NCBI GenBank assembly: GCA_049323795.1
Contig: JBMOOH010000052.1
Span: 1-55,471, forward strand
Direction of reading: 5' to 3'
Length of the DNA: 55,471 bases
Source of the DNA: JAOADN01 sp049323795
GTDB lineage: Bacteria > Pseudomonadota > Alphaproteobacteria > Rhodobacterales > Rhodobacteraceae
Shown: in pieces, positions 16,286-24,612 of the stretch
Layout of the letters: the number at the start of each line of letters is the position of its first letter
How positions within the stretch are numbered: position 1 is the stretch's first letter
Translations under genes and position numbers: made by a program
The notes under the pieces: model-generated
The model's database searches: none
Told to the model about the DNA's origin: nothing
Seen by the model: only the letters and a program-made list of their open reading frames with translations

Positions 16286-17359
16286 ATGAGAAAGATCCTT
16301 ATCCTCAGCACCGCCCTGACCGGGTTCGCCTTCGCGGCGAATGCCCAGGTCACGGTGATGTCCTGGGGCGGCGCCTATGGCGAGGCGCAGTCCAACGCGC
16401 ATCTCAAGCCCTTCACCGAGGCCACCGGCATCAAGACGACGATGGTGGACAGCGACAACCCGGCCGTGCCGATCAAGGCGATGGTCGAGGCGGGCAACGT
16501 CACCGTGGACGTGGCCTCGGTCGAATATGCCGACGCGATCCGTCTCTGCGACGAGGGCCTGCTCGAGCCGATCGACATCAACTCGCTGCCGGCCGGAAAG
16601 GACGGAACACCGGCGGCCGAGGATTTCCTGCCCGGCGCGGTGACGGACTGCGGCGTGTCGACCGATATCTGGGCCAACGTCTTCGCCTATGACTCGACCA
16701 GGTTTCCCGCCGATGCCGCCCCGTCCAAGGTTGCCGACTTCTTCGATCTGAAGAAGTTCCCCGGCAAGCGCGGGCTGAAGAAGGGCCCGAAGGCGGTCCT
16801 CGAACTCGCGCTTCTCGCCGATGGCGTCGCTCCGGCGGACATCTACAAGGTGCTCGAGACCCCCGAGGGCGTCGACCGCGCCTTCGCCAAGCTCGACACC
16901 ATCAAGGACAGCGTGGTGTGGTGGGAAGCGGGCGCGCAGCCGCCGCAGCTTCTCGCCGACGGCGAGGTCGTCATGACCACCGCCTACAACGGCCGGATCT
17001 TCAACGCCGCCGTGGTCGAGGGCAAGCCCTTCCAGATCGTCTGGGACGGGCAGATCTACGAGAACGAGATGTACGTGATCCCGAAGGGCGCCCCCAACAA
17101 GGATCAGGCCATGGAGTTCGTGAAGTTCGCCACCTCGACCGACGGGCTGCGCGCCCAGGCCCAGAACATCTCCTACGGACCGGCGCGGAAGTCGGCCATG
17201 AAGGAGGAACTGATCTTCAAGGACGGCAAGACGGTGATGGCGCCGAACCTGCCGACCGCGCCCGAGAACATGACCAACTCGCTCGAGACCTCGTTCGAGT
17301 TCTGGGTCGATCGCGACGCCGAACTGAACGAGCGCTTCTCGGCCTGGCTCGCGGGCTGA
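16286..17359 (+). CDS. Periplasmic polyamine-type substrate-binding protein (PotD/PotF-like)
   Basis: 357 residues with a signal peptide (1-20, cleavage after ANA). The mature start VTVMSWGGAYGEAQ and the acidic, Trp-rich pocket motifs (SVEYAD, VWWEAGAQP, TAYNGRIF) are typical of extracellular solute-binding proteins of the spermidine/putrescine group. It captures the substrate and delivers it to the inner-membrane permeases. GGGGGAG precedes the ATG. A strong hairpin after the stop may raise its level over downstream genes. Exact ligand (putrescine, spermidine or another organic amine) is not readable. Confidence 0.9.
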   Translation: MRKILILSTALTGFAFAANAQVTVMSWGGAYGEAQSNAHLKPFTEATGIKTTMVDSDNPAVPIKAMVEAGNVTVDVASVEYADAIRLCDEGLLEPIDINSLPAGKDGTPAAEDFLPGAVTDCGVSTDIWANVFAYDSTRFPADAAPSKVADFFDLKKFPGKRGLKKGPKAVLELALLADGVAPADIYKVLETPEGVDRAFAKLDTIKDSVVWWEAGAQPPQLLADGEVVMTTAYNGRIFNAAVVEGKPFQIVWDGQIYENEMYVIPKGAPNKDQAMEFVKFATSTDGLRAQAQNISYGPARKSAMKEELIFKDGKTVMAPNLPTAPENMTNSLETSFEFWVDRDAELNERFSAWLAG

Positions 17360-17374
17360 GGCTTGCCGACGGCC

Positions 17375-17402
17375 CCGCGCGGCGGCCCGATCCGCCGCGC
17401 GG
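17375..17402 (+). terminator. Attenuating hairpin after the binding-protein gene
   Basis: CCGCGCGGCGG (17375-17385) and CCGCCGCGCGG (17392-17402) form a perfect 11-bp stem with a 6-nt loop, 15 bases after the stop. Without a T run it may act as a partial terminator or mRNA stabiliser. Confidence 0.55.
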
Positions 17403-17534
17403 ACAGACTGCAAAAGGGTCGCGGCCGGCGTTCCGGCTTCGGTCCCGAAAAACCACAACGGAACGCGACAGCCGCCCCCCTTGCGGGGCTGAAATGGCCG
17501 CCTGTCCGGTGGCCGAGGGAACAGGGAAACCGAG

Positions 17535-19094
17535 ATGTCCTATTCGGATCATGAAAAGAAGGAGGACCTGAAGGTCCTTCACGGCATGGGCTATGCCCAG
17601 GAGCTTTCGAGGTCGATGTCGAAGTTCTCGAACTTCGCCATCAGCTTCTCGATCATCAACATCCTCTCCGGCGGGATCAACTCCTACGGCCAGGCGATCG
17701 GCTCGATCGGCGGCGCGGGGGCGGGCATCGGCTGGATCGTCGGCTGCATCATCTCGGGCATGTTCGCCCTGTCAATGGCGCAGGTCGGCTCGGCCTTCCC
17801 GACGGCGGGCGGGCTCTATCACTGGGGCTCGATCCTCGGCAACCGCTTCTGGGGCTGGCTGACCGCCTGGCTGAACCTGCTCGGGCTCATCACCGTTCTG
17901 GGGGCGATCAACCTCGGCACCGCCTTCTTCTTCCAGGGCACGTTCGGCAGCGTGATCGGGATGACCACCGGCGCCGGCTGGATCGTCGGCTTCGTGATCG
18001 TCATCACCGTGGCGCAGGCCTATCTCAACCATGTCGGCATCCGCGTCACCTCGTTTTTGACCGACATCTCGGGCTACATCATCTTCGCCACCACCGCCGT
18101 ACTGGTCGTCGCCGCGCTCTATTTCGCGCCGTCGATCGACATCAGCCGGCTCTGGACCTTCACCAACTACTCGGGCGAGGCGGGCGGAAACGTCTTCCCG
18201 CAATCGAACAGCATCTTCTATCTGTTCCTGCTCAGCCTGCTCCTGCCGGTCTACACGATCACCGGCTATGACGCCTCGGCCCACACCTCCGAGGAAACCA
18301 AGGGCGCCGCGCTGTCGGTGCCGAACGGGATCATCACCTCGGTGTTCTGGTCGTCGGTGATCGGCTGGGTCATGGTCAGCGCCATCGCGCTGGCGATCCC
18401 GGACATGCCGACCTATGCCGCCAAGGGGGTCAATGTCTTCTTCGAGACGATGAACGCGATCATGCCGCCCGGCCTGAAGGCGGTGATCTATCTCGGCATC
18501 CTCGTCACGCAGTTCCTCTGCGGGCTGGCCACCGTCACCTCGGCCAGCCGGATGCTCTTCGCCTTCAGCCGCGACGGCGGGATGCCGGTCGGATCGAAGG
18601 CGCTGTCCACCGTGTCGCCGCGCTACCGGACGCCGGTGACCTCGATCTGGACGGCGACGGCGCTCTGCCTGGTCTACGTGATCGCGGTCAGCTTCATCCC
18701 GGTGCAGGGTGGGTCGGCGTTCAGCCTCTACTTCATGGTCGTGAACTCGACGCTGGTGTTCCTGTTCCTGTCCTTCACCATTCCGCTGGTGGCGGGGATG
18801 CTGGCCTATGGCGGCCCGAAATGGCCGAAGCCCGGCCCGTGGGCGATGCCGACGGGGGTCTACAAGCTTGTCACCGTACTCGCTGTCGTGGGCATGGGGA
18901 TCATCTTCTACATTGCCGTCCAGCCGCCGAACGACAGCGTGCAGTGGATCGTCGCGGGCTTCCTCGTGCTGGCGCTGATCCTCTGGTTCGCGGTCGAGAA
19001 CCGCCGCTTCGAAGGTCCGCCGACCGGCGACAAGATCGCCGCCCGGCAGGCCGCGATCAAGGCCGCGGAAGTCGCCGTCGGCGAAACGGGCTGA
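17535..19094 (+). CDS. APC-superfamily amino acid/amine permease
   Basis: 519 residues, about 12 transmembrane segments. The N-terminal FSNFAISFSIINILSGGI stretch, the GYDASAHTSEET motif (about residues 243-254) and the RMLFAFSRDGGMP motif (about 342-354) are characteristic of the amino acid/choline/GABA permease group of the APC superfamily. It is a secondary transporter that needs no ATPase, yet its gene lies between the binding protein and permease genes of an ABC importer, with hairpins on both sides. AGGGAAACC precedes the ATG. Probably transports a related amine or amino acid, for example GABA or putrescine. Confidence 0.9.
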   Translation: MSYSDHEKKEDLKVLHGMGYAQELSRSMSKFSNFAISFSIINILSGGINSYGQAIGSIGGAGAGIGWIVGCIISGMFALSMAQVGSAFPTAGGLYHWGSILGNRFWGWLTAWLNLLGLITVLGAINLGTAFFFQGTFGSVIGMTTGAGWIVGFVIVITVAQAYLNHVGIRVTSFLTDISGYIIFATTAVLVVAALYFAPSIDISRLWTFTNYSGEAGGNVFPQSNSIFYLFLLSLLLPVYTITGYDASAHTSEETKGAALSVPNGIITSVFWSSVIGWVMVSAIALAIPDMPTYAAKGVNVFFETMNAIMPPGLKAVIYLGILVTQFLCGLATVTSASRMLFAFSRDGGMPVGSKALSTVSPRYRTPVTSIWTATALCLVYVIAVSFIPVQGGSAFSLYFMVVNSTLVFLFLSFTIPLVAGMLAYGGPKWPKPGPWAMPTGVYKLVTVLAVVGMGIIFYIAVQPPNDSVQWIVAGFLVLALILWFAVENRRFEGPPTGDKIAARQAAIKAAEVAVGETG

Positions 19095-19105
19095 CGGCCG
19101 GAACC

Positions 19106-19143
19106 GGCCGGCCCGGGCGCGACGCCACGCGCCCGGGCCGGCC
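19106..19143 (+). terminator. Perfect 16-bp hairpin after the APC permease gene
   Basis: Arms 19106-19121 and 19128-19143 are exact complements around the 6-nt loop ACGCCA, 12 bases after the stop codon. One of the strongest hairpins in the window; no T run follows. Confidence 0.6.
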
Positions 19144-19215
19144 ATCGACGCCGGACGGGGACCGGCCGGCCGCAGGAACCACCGGCTTCGCCGGGGCCAG
19201 ACTTGGGACAGGGCC

Positions 19216-20514
19216 GTGACCACAGCAGTCGAAGACCCGAGACCGTCCGTTCTCAAGACCGCGGACGGACGGCCGCTCCGGGCGGCCCTTGCACGCGCTC
19301 AGGCGCGGGCGAGACGCCGCGCCTTCCTTCTGGTCGTGCCGCTGCTGGCCTTCGTGGTGCTGACCTTCGTGCTTCCGATCGGCCAGCTTCTCCGGCAATC
19401 CGTGGAGAACCTCGACTTCGTCGAATTCCGCGACGTGGGGACCAACGAGACCTTTCCGGTCATGGTCAACCTGCGGTCCTGGTTCGACAGCAATCCCCTC
19501 GGCACCGAGCCGGACGAATCCGCCTATGCGGCTCTCGCGGCCGATCTCGTCCAGCTCAAGATCCTGAAGGCAGGCGGCTCGGTCGGGCAGCGCGTCAACT
19601 TCGACTTCCCCGGAGCCCGCTCGCTCTTCACCTCGACCGTGCGGGGCGCGGACAGGCTATCGCCGCCCTACAGGGAGGCGCTGCTCGCGCTCGACCCGGA
19701 ATGGGGCACCCCCAAGCTCTGGCAGTCCATGCGCGCGGTATCCTCGGGCTGGACCGGGGACTTCTACCTGGCCGCCCTCGACCGGACGCGCGACGAACTG
19801 GGCAGGATCAGGCCTGTCCCGGAAGAGCGGCAGATCTACGTGAAGCTCTACCTCCGGACCTTCGGCCTTTCGCTGCTCATCACCGGCATCTGCCTCGTCC
19901 TCGCCTTCCCGGTGGCGCACCTTCTGGCGACGCTGCCCCTGCGGACGTCGAACCTTCTGATGATCCTCGTTCTCTTGCCGTTCTGGACATCGCTTCTGGT
20001 GCGGACGACGGCGTGGATGGCGCTCCTCCAGGAGCAGGGTGTGGTGAATAACACCCTGGTGGCGCTCGGCCTTCTGCGGGACGACGGACGTATCCGGATG
20101 ATGTACAACACCGCCGGCACGATCATTGCCATGACGCACATCCTGCTGCCGTTCATGATCCTGCCTCTCTATTCGGTGATGCGCACGATCCCGCCCTCCT
20201 ACGTGCGCGCGGCGCGCAGCCTCGGCGCAACGAGCTGGACGGCGTTCCGCAGGATCTACCTGCCGCAGACCGTGCCGGGCATCGGGGCAGGGGCGCTGCT
20301 CGTGTTCATCCTCGCGGTGGGCTACTACATCACCCCCGCGCTGGTCGGCGGGGCGACGGGCCGGCTCATCTCGAACATGATCGCCGACCACATGTCGAAG
20401 ACGCTGAACTGGTCGCTCGCCGCGGCGCTCGCGGCGCTGCTCCTCGCCTCGGTCCTCGCGCTCTACTGGCTCTACGACCGTCTGGTCGGCATCGACAATC
20501 TCAAGCTGGGGTGA
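19216..20514 (+). CDS. Polyamine-type ABC transporter permease (PotB-like)
   Basis: 432 residues. A transmembrane helix at about 33-55 is followed by a large periplasmic loop (about 60-215), longer than in classical PotB (~285 residues), then five more spans. The cytoplasmic EAA loop reads YVRAARSLGATSWTAFRRIYLPQT (about 332-355), the contact site for the ATPase. A GTG start at 19216 is preceded by GGGACAGGG. It ends four bases before the second permease start, so the two are coupled. Confidence 0.9.
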   Translation: MTTAVEDPRPSVLKTADGRPLRAALARAQARARRRAFLLVVPLLAFVVLTFVLPIGQLLRQSVENLDFVEFRDVGTNETFPVMVNLRSWFDSNPLGTEPDESAYAALAADLVQLKILKAGGSVGQRVNFDFPGARSLFTSTVRGADRLSPPYREALLALDPEWGTPKLWQSMRAVSSGWTGDFYLAALDRTRDELGRIRPVPEERQIYVKLYLRTFGLSLLITGICLVLAFPVAHLLATLPLRTSNLLMILVLLPFWTSLLVRTTAWMALLQEQGVVNNTLVALGLLRDDGRIRMMYNTAGTIIAMTHILLPFMILPLYSVMRTIPPSYVRAARSLGATSWTAFRRIYLPQTVPGIGAGALLVFILAVGYYITPALVGGATGRLISNMIADHMSKTLNWSLAAALAALLLASVLALYWLYDRLVGIDNLKLG

Positions 20515-20518
20515 GTCT

Positions 20519-21490
20519 GTGGCGCTTCCCGTCTATGCATCTCCCCTGGAACGCATCTGGGCCTGGGCCTACCGGATCATCTGCGCGCTCGTCTTTTTGT
20601 TCCTGATCGCGCCGATCCTGATCGTCATCCCGCTGTCCTTCAACGCGGAACCCTACTTCACCTTCACGCAGAAGATGCTGGCCTTCGACCCCGAGGGCTA
20701 CAGCCTGCGCTGGTACGACACCCTGATGACGTTCGGAATGCTCGCCCCCGAAGCGCCGCGGGACAGCGCATGGTGGAGGGACTTCTGGGAGAACTCGACC
20801 TGGTTCCGCGCGGCCAAGAACTCGCTGGTCGTCGGCTTCTGGTCCACGATCTTCGCGACGGCCCTCGGCACCCTTGCGGCGCTCGGGCTGTCCCGGCCGG
20901 AAATGCCCTGGCGCCGGATCATCATGGCGATCCTGATCTCGCCCATGATCGTGCCCATCATCATCACCGCCACCGGCATGTTCTTCTTCTATTCGTCGGC
21001 CTGCGTCGATCCGAAGTCGGCGCTCGGGGCGGTCCTCTCGCCGCTCCTGTCGTCGCGCGGGTGCCTTGCCAACACCTATCTCGGCGTGATCCTTGCCCAT
21101 GCGACGCTCGGCATCCCGTTCGTCATCATCACCGTCACCGCGACCCTGGTCGGGTTCGACCACTCGCTCACCCGCGCGGCGGCTTCGCTCGGGGCCGGGC
21201 CGGGTCGCACCTTCTTCAAGATCACGCTGCCCCTCATCCTGCCCGGCGTGATCTCGGGCGCGCTCTTCGCCTTCGTCACCTCGTTCGACGAGGTCGTGGC
21301 GGTGCTCTTCATCGCCGGACCGGACCAGCAGACGATACCCCGCCAGATGTGGAACGGCATCCGCGAGGCGATCAGCCCGGCGATCCTCGCGGTGGCGACG
21401 ATCCTCGTCGCGTTCTCGGTGGCGCTTCTCGCCACGCTCGAGCTGCTCCGGCGCCGGGCCGAGCGGCTGCGGGGCGTGTCGCCGCGCTGA
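20519..21490 (+). CDS. Polyamine-type ABC transporter permease (PotC-like)
   Basis: 323 residues with six predicted spans. The EAA loop reads LTRAAASLGAGPGRTFFKITLPLILPG (about 219-245). A loop insert (about 60-105) enlarges it slightly compared with PotC. The GTG start at 20519 uses GGGGTGAG, which overlaps the stop codon of the preceding permease gene, a sign of translational coupling. With the ATPase, binding protein and first permease it makes a complete importer. Confidence 0.9.
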   Translation: MALPVYASPLERIWAWAYRIICALVFLFLIAPILIVIPLSFNAEPYFTFTQKMLAFDPEGYSLRWYDTLMTFGMLAPEAPRDSAWWRDFWENSTWFRAAKNSLVVGFWSTIFATALGTLAALGLSRPEMPWRRIIMAILISPMIVPIIITATGMFFFYSSACVDPKSALGAVLSPLLSSRGCLANTYLGVILAHATLGIPFVIITVTATLVGFDHSLTRAAASLGAGPGRTFFKITLPLILPGVISGALFAFVTSFDEVVAVLFIAGPDQQTIPRQMWNGIREAISPAILAVATILVAFSVALLATLELLRRRAERLRGVSPR

Positions 21491-21601
21491 CGCGCCGCCC
21501 GGACAGTCCGGGCGCTCGGGGCCGGTCACTCGTCAGGACACCGGCCGTCCCTTTCCCCCCGGGCATCCCGACGACCCGGATGCGGGTCGCCCGGCGCGCC
21601 G

Positions 21602-21799
21602 TCACGGCACGAGGGAGGCAGGAAAGCCCTGCGCCACGAGCGCGTTGAGGATCGCCTCGGCCGGGGCGGTGGTCCGGACCGCGGCCGTCCGGGCGTGGAG
21701 GTCCACGCTCACATCAGCGTGGCTGTCCAGATCGATGATCGTCTTCTCGACGGCCGCCCTGTGCCGGGCATCCGTCATGCCGGGGATCGAGAATTTCAT
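21602..21799 (-). CDS. HMA-fold protein lacking the CxxC metal site
   Basis: 65 residues with the beta-alpha-beta-beta-alpha-beta pattern of heavy-metal-associated domains (copper chaperone CopZ size). The start MKFSIPGMTDARHRAAVEKTI aligns with the family pattern GMTCxxC, but both cysteines are replaced (TDARH, residues 9-13), so it cannot bind Cu(I) in the usual way. GAAGGGC precedes the ATG at 21799. It has no copper ATPase neighbour. Possibly a structural or protein-interaction relic; one His (H13) sits where the second Cys would be. Confidence 0.7.
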   Translation of the reverse strand: MKFSIPGMTDARHRAAVEKTIIDLDSHADVSVDLHARTAAVRTTAPAEAILNALVAQGFPASLVP

Positions 21800-21863
21800 G
21801 CGTGCCCTTCGGCCGCGGCGCTGACGCGGGCATCGTCTGATGATAGACCCGCAGCCCGCAGGG

Positions 21864-22015
21864 TCAACCGGCCCACATGCGAAGCAGGTTCGACCGGCTC
21901 CGCTGGAGCCGCCGCACCTGGCCCGGGTCGCCCCCGCGCGCCACCTCGGCCCGGATCGCCTCGTCCAGATCGACGAGGATCTCGCGCCGGGCGGGATCGC
22001 GGCCGGTGTCGGCAT
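21864..22015 (-). CDS. Possible small protein gene with no ordinary start (frameshifted or non-canonical)
   Basis: Reading leftwards, the frame ending in TGA at 21864 encodes a charged, helix-like 49-residue stretch (TGRDPARREILVDLDEAI...QRSRSNLLRMWAG) that looks coding. It has no ATG, GTG or TTG near its beginning. An ATG at 22015 with an upstream AAGGGGGAAGGG lies in the neighbouring frame, so a single-base shift would connect start and body. It sits directly upstream of the HMA-like gene on the same strand. No family recognised. Confidence 0.4.
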
Positions 22016-22061
22016 CGCCTTCGACGGGCCCTTCCCCCTTTCCGCCCCCCGGCCGTCAGGC

Positions 22062-22067
22062 TATATG
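22062..22067 (+). promoter_or_regulatory. Candidate -10 element for a leaderless lepA transcript
   Basis: TATATG lies 8 bases before the lepA ATG, in otherwise GC-rich sequence. Initiation at about 22074 would leave almost no 5' leader, consistent with the absence of any Shine-Dalgarno sequence (GCCGCCCCC precedes the ATG). The -35 is poor. Confidence 0.3.
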
Positions 22068-22075
22068 CCGCCCCC

Positions 22076-23875
22076 ATGACGCCCTTGTCCCAGATCCGCA
22101 ACTTCTCGATCGTGGCCCATATCGACCACGGCAAATCCACCCTCGCCGACCGGCTCATCCAGATGACCGGGACGGTGGCCGAGCGCGACATGAAGGCCCA
22201 GCTTCTCGACAGCATGGACATCGAGCGCGAACGCGGCATCACCATCAAGGCCAACACCGTCCGCATCGACTACCCGGCCCGGGACGGCAAGACCTACATC
22301 CTGAACCTCATCGACACGCCCGGCCATGTCGATTTCGGCTACGAGGTCAGCCGCTCCATGCGCGCGGTCGAAGGCTCTCTCCTCGTCGTGGATGCCACCC
22401 AGGGGGTCGAGGCGCAGACGCTGGCCAACGTCTACCAGGCGATCGACGCCGACCACGAGATCGTCCCCGTCCTGAACAAGATCGACCTGCCCGCCGCCGA
22501 CGTGGACGCCGTCAAGCACGAGATCGAGGACGTGATCGGCATCGACGCCAGCGGCGCCATCCCGATCTCGGCCAAGACCGGCCTCGGCATCCCGGAGGTG
22601 CTCGAGGCCATCGTCACAAGGCTTCCCGCCCCGAAGGGCGACCCCGACGCGCCCCTCAAGGCCATGCTGGTCGATTCGTGGTACGACAGCTATCTCGGCG
22701 TCGTCGTCATGATCCGGGTGGTGGACGGGATCATCCGCAGGGGCGACCGCATCCGCATGATGCAGACGGGCGCCGTCTGCGGCATCGACAAGCTTGCCGT
22801 CCTCAAGCCCCAGATGGTTGACATCGACGCGCTTGGCCCGGGCGAGATCGGCGTCCTCACCGCCTCGATCAAGCAGGTCCGCGACACCCGCGTGGGCGAC
22901 ACCATCACCCATGAAAGGAAAGGCTGCGACACGCCGCTCCCCGGCTTCAAGCCCTCCGTCCCGGTCGTCTTCTGCGGCCTCTTCCCGGTCGATGCCAACG
23001 ACTTCGAGACCCTCCGCGACGCCATCGAGAAGCTCGCCCTCAACGACGCCTCCTTCACCTCCGAGATGGAGACCTCGGCTGCCCTCGGCTTCGGCTTCCG
23101 CATGGGCTTCCTCGGCCTTCTCCACCTCGAGGTCATCCGCGAACGCCTCGAACGCGAATTCGGCCTCGACCTCATCACCACCGCTCCCTCGGTTGTCTTC
23201 CACCTGCACATGAAGGACGGCGAGGTGCGCGAGCTTCACAACCCCGCCGACATGCCCGACCTCACCTATGTCGACCACATCGAGGAGCCGCGCATCAAGG
23301 CCACCATCCTCGTCCCCGACGACTACCTGGGCGACGTCCTCAAGCTCTGCCAGGACCGGCGCGGCATCCAGATGGACCTGACCTACGCCGGCTCCCGCGC
23401 GATGGTCGTCTACGACCTGCCGCTGGCCGAGGTCGTCTTCGACTTCTACGACCGGCTGAAGAGCGTGACCAAGGGCTATGCCAGCTTCGACTACGCGATG
23501 ATGGGCTACCGCGAGGACAACCTCGTCAAGATGTCAATCCTCGTGAACGACGAACCCGTCGATGCGCTGGCCATCATGGTCCACCGCGACCGGGCCGACG
23601 CGCGCGGGCGGGCGATGGTGGAAAAGCTGAAGGACCTGATCCCCCGCCACATGTTCAAGATCCCCGTGCAGGCTGCCATCGGCGGCCGGGTGATCGCGCG
23701 GGAAACGATCGCGGCCCTGCGCAAGGACGTGACGGCGAAGTGCTACGGCGGCGACGTCACGCGGAAGAAGAAGCTTCTGGAGAAGCAGAAGGAAGGCAAG
23801 AAGAAGATGCGCCAGTTCGGGAAGGTGGAAATCCCGCAGACGGCATTCATCCAGGCGTTGAAGATGGATGGCTAG
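22076..23875 (+). CDS. lepA: Elongation factor 4 (back-translocating GTPase)
   Basis: 599 residues, normal length. Binds ribosomes and acts in ribosome biogenesis or elongation quality under stress. G1 AHIDHGKST, G2 with RGITIKA, G3 DTPGH, G4 NKID and G5 SAKTG are present, followed by EF-G-like domains and the LepA-specific C-terminal domain (KCYGGDVTRKKKLLEKQKEGK, about 555-575). The ATG at 22076 begins MTPLSQIRNFSIVAHIDHG. No ribosome site is present. It stands alone between the HMA-like gene and the envelope island. Confidence 0.98.
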   Translation: MTPLSQIRNFSIVAHIDHGKSTLADRLIQMTGTVAERDMKAQLLDSMDIERERGITIKANTVRIDYPARDGKTYILNLIDTPGHVDFGYEVSRSMRAVEGSLLVVDATQGVEAQTLANVYQAIDADHEIVPVLNKIDLPAADVDAVKHEIEDVIGIDASGAIPISAKTGLGIPEVLEAIVTRLPAPKGDPDAPLKAMLVDSWYDSYLGVVVMIRVVDGIIRRGDRIRMMQTGAVCGIDKLAVLKPQMVDIDALGPGEIGVLTASIKQVRDTRVGDTITHERKGCDTPLPGFKPSVPVVFCGLFPVDANDFETLRDAIEKLALNDASFTSEMETSAALGFGFRMGFLGLLHLEVIRERLEREFGLDLITTAPSVVFHLHMKDGEVRELHNPADMPDLTYVDHIEEPRIKATILVPDDYLGDVLKLCQDRRGIQMDLTYAGSRAMVVYDLPLAEVVFDFYDRLKSVTKGYASFDYAMMGYREDNLVKMSILVNDEPVDALAIMVHRDRADARGRAMVEKLKDLIPRHMFKIPVQAAIGGRVIARETIAALRKDVTAKCYGGDVTRKKKLLEKQKEGKKKMRQFGKVEIPQTAFIQALKMDG

Positions 23876-24297
23876 GAAGACCAGGTTCGACCGGTATCCT
23901 GCGGCACCGGATGCTCCGGCGCGATCTCTGCAAGCCGAGACGGACTGCGCCGGTTTTGCCGGAGGGTCCAGTTCATGAGCAGGATGGAGCCATCATGAGC
24001 AAGGCGGCGGACAAGGTTTCCCCTGAAGTGCCCGACCGTGCGGTGCGGCCGGTTCCCGACCCTGCTGCCCAATCCTCGCGGACCTCTGCCGCGGGCCGGA
24101 CCCGCCTCCGGCGGGCTGCGGTCCGGCAGGCAAGATCAGGCGGTTCGCCCGGCTTACAAAACTGTAATCTTCCCGACAGCAGACGGTCGGAACGCCGGTC
24201 CATCTGGTCGGACCATGTGTGGGGAAAGACCCTGCGCGAGACCCGCCGCTCGACCCGTTGCGCCCGGCGGCCAGTCCAACCGCCGCCGGGGGTTCCC
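23876..24297. other. Gene-free stretch at the left border of the envelope island
   Basis: 422 bases between lepA and the LAB_N gene. Open frames here have no recognisable protein features. The shared regulatory element at 24154-24180 lies in it, in a locally AT-rich patch. No terminator for lepA was identified. Confidence 0.5.
24154..24180 (+). promoter_or_regulatory. Shared island element, copy 1 (upstream of the LAB_N operon)
   Basis: Contains the inverted repeat TTACA-AAAC-TGTAA (24154-24167), then ATCTTC and GACAGC. It matches copy 3 (33491-33517) at 18 of 27 positions, including AATCTTC and GACAGC, and shares the 11-mer ACAAAACTGTA with copy 2 (29983-29993). It lies 118 bases before the start codon. 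Likely operator of the island's OmpR-type regulator (inference). Confidence 0.5.
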
Positions 24298-24612
24298 ATG
24301 TCGTCCGAAACCTTCCGGCCTTCGATCGGCTTTCTTGGCCGGGCGATGCTTTCCGCGCGCTTCCGGGTGCAGTGGATGGTCGGCGGGATCCGCCGTGAAA
24401 GCTTCGTGACACATGTGTTCTGGTGGTTCTCGCCTGCCGGTGGCGCGACGCTTCTGGCCTATGCGATCCGGCGGCAGGACCGGGTGTCCGTCACCGGACA
24501 GGCCGTCGGACTGCGTGTCTGCATGCGCAACCTGATGCTGATCCGGGCCAGCGTGAAGGCGGCCTCGCGGACCGCTTCCGGCGCAGTTCCCGGCGTGGGG
24601 GTGTCGGAATGA
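24298..24612 (+). CDS. Lipid-A-biosynthesis N-terminal (LAB_N) domain membrane protein
   Basis: 104-residue membrane protein. The segments IGFLGRAMLSARFRVQW (about 10-26) and HVFWWFSPAGGATLLAYAIRRQDRV (about 39-63) followed by GQAVGL and YxRNLxLI-like MRNLMLI are the LAB_N signature: small paired-helix proteins encoded beside ArnT-like transferases and ArnC-like GT2s. They are thought to assist lipid-linked sugar transfer. GGGGG precedes the ATG. The TGA overlaps the ATG of the GT39 gene (ATGA), showing tight coupling. Confidence 0.88.
   Translation: MSSETFRPSIGFLGRAMLSARFRVQWMVGGIRRESFVTHVFWWFSPAGGATLLAYAIRRQDRVSVTGQAVGLRVCMRNLMLIRASVKAASRTASGAVPGVGVSE

Noticed and set aside
15110..17458. 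782-codon frame antisense to the polyamine ATPase and binding-protein genes
   Set aside because: Asp/Arg/Gly/His-rich antisense shadow of two well-supported genes.
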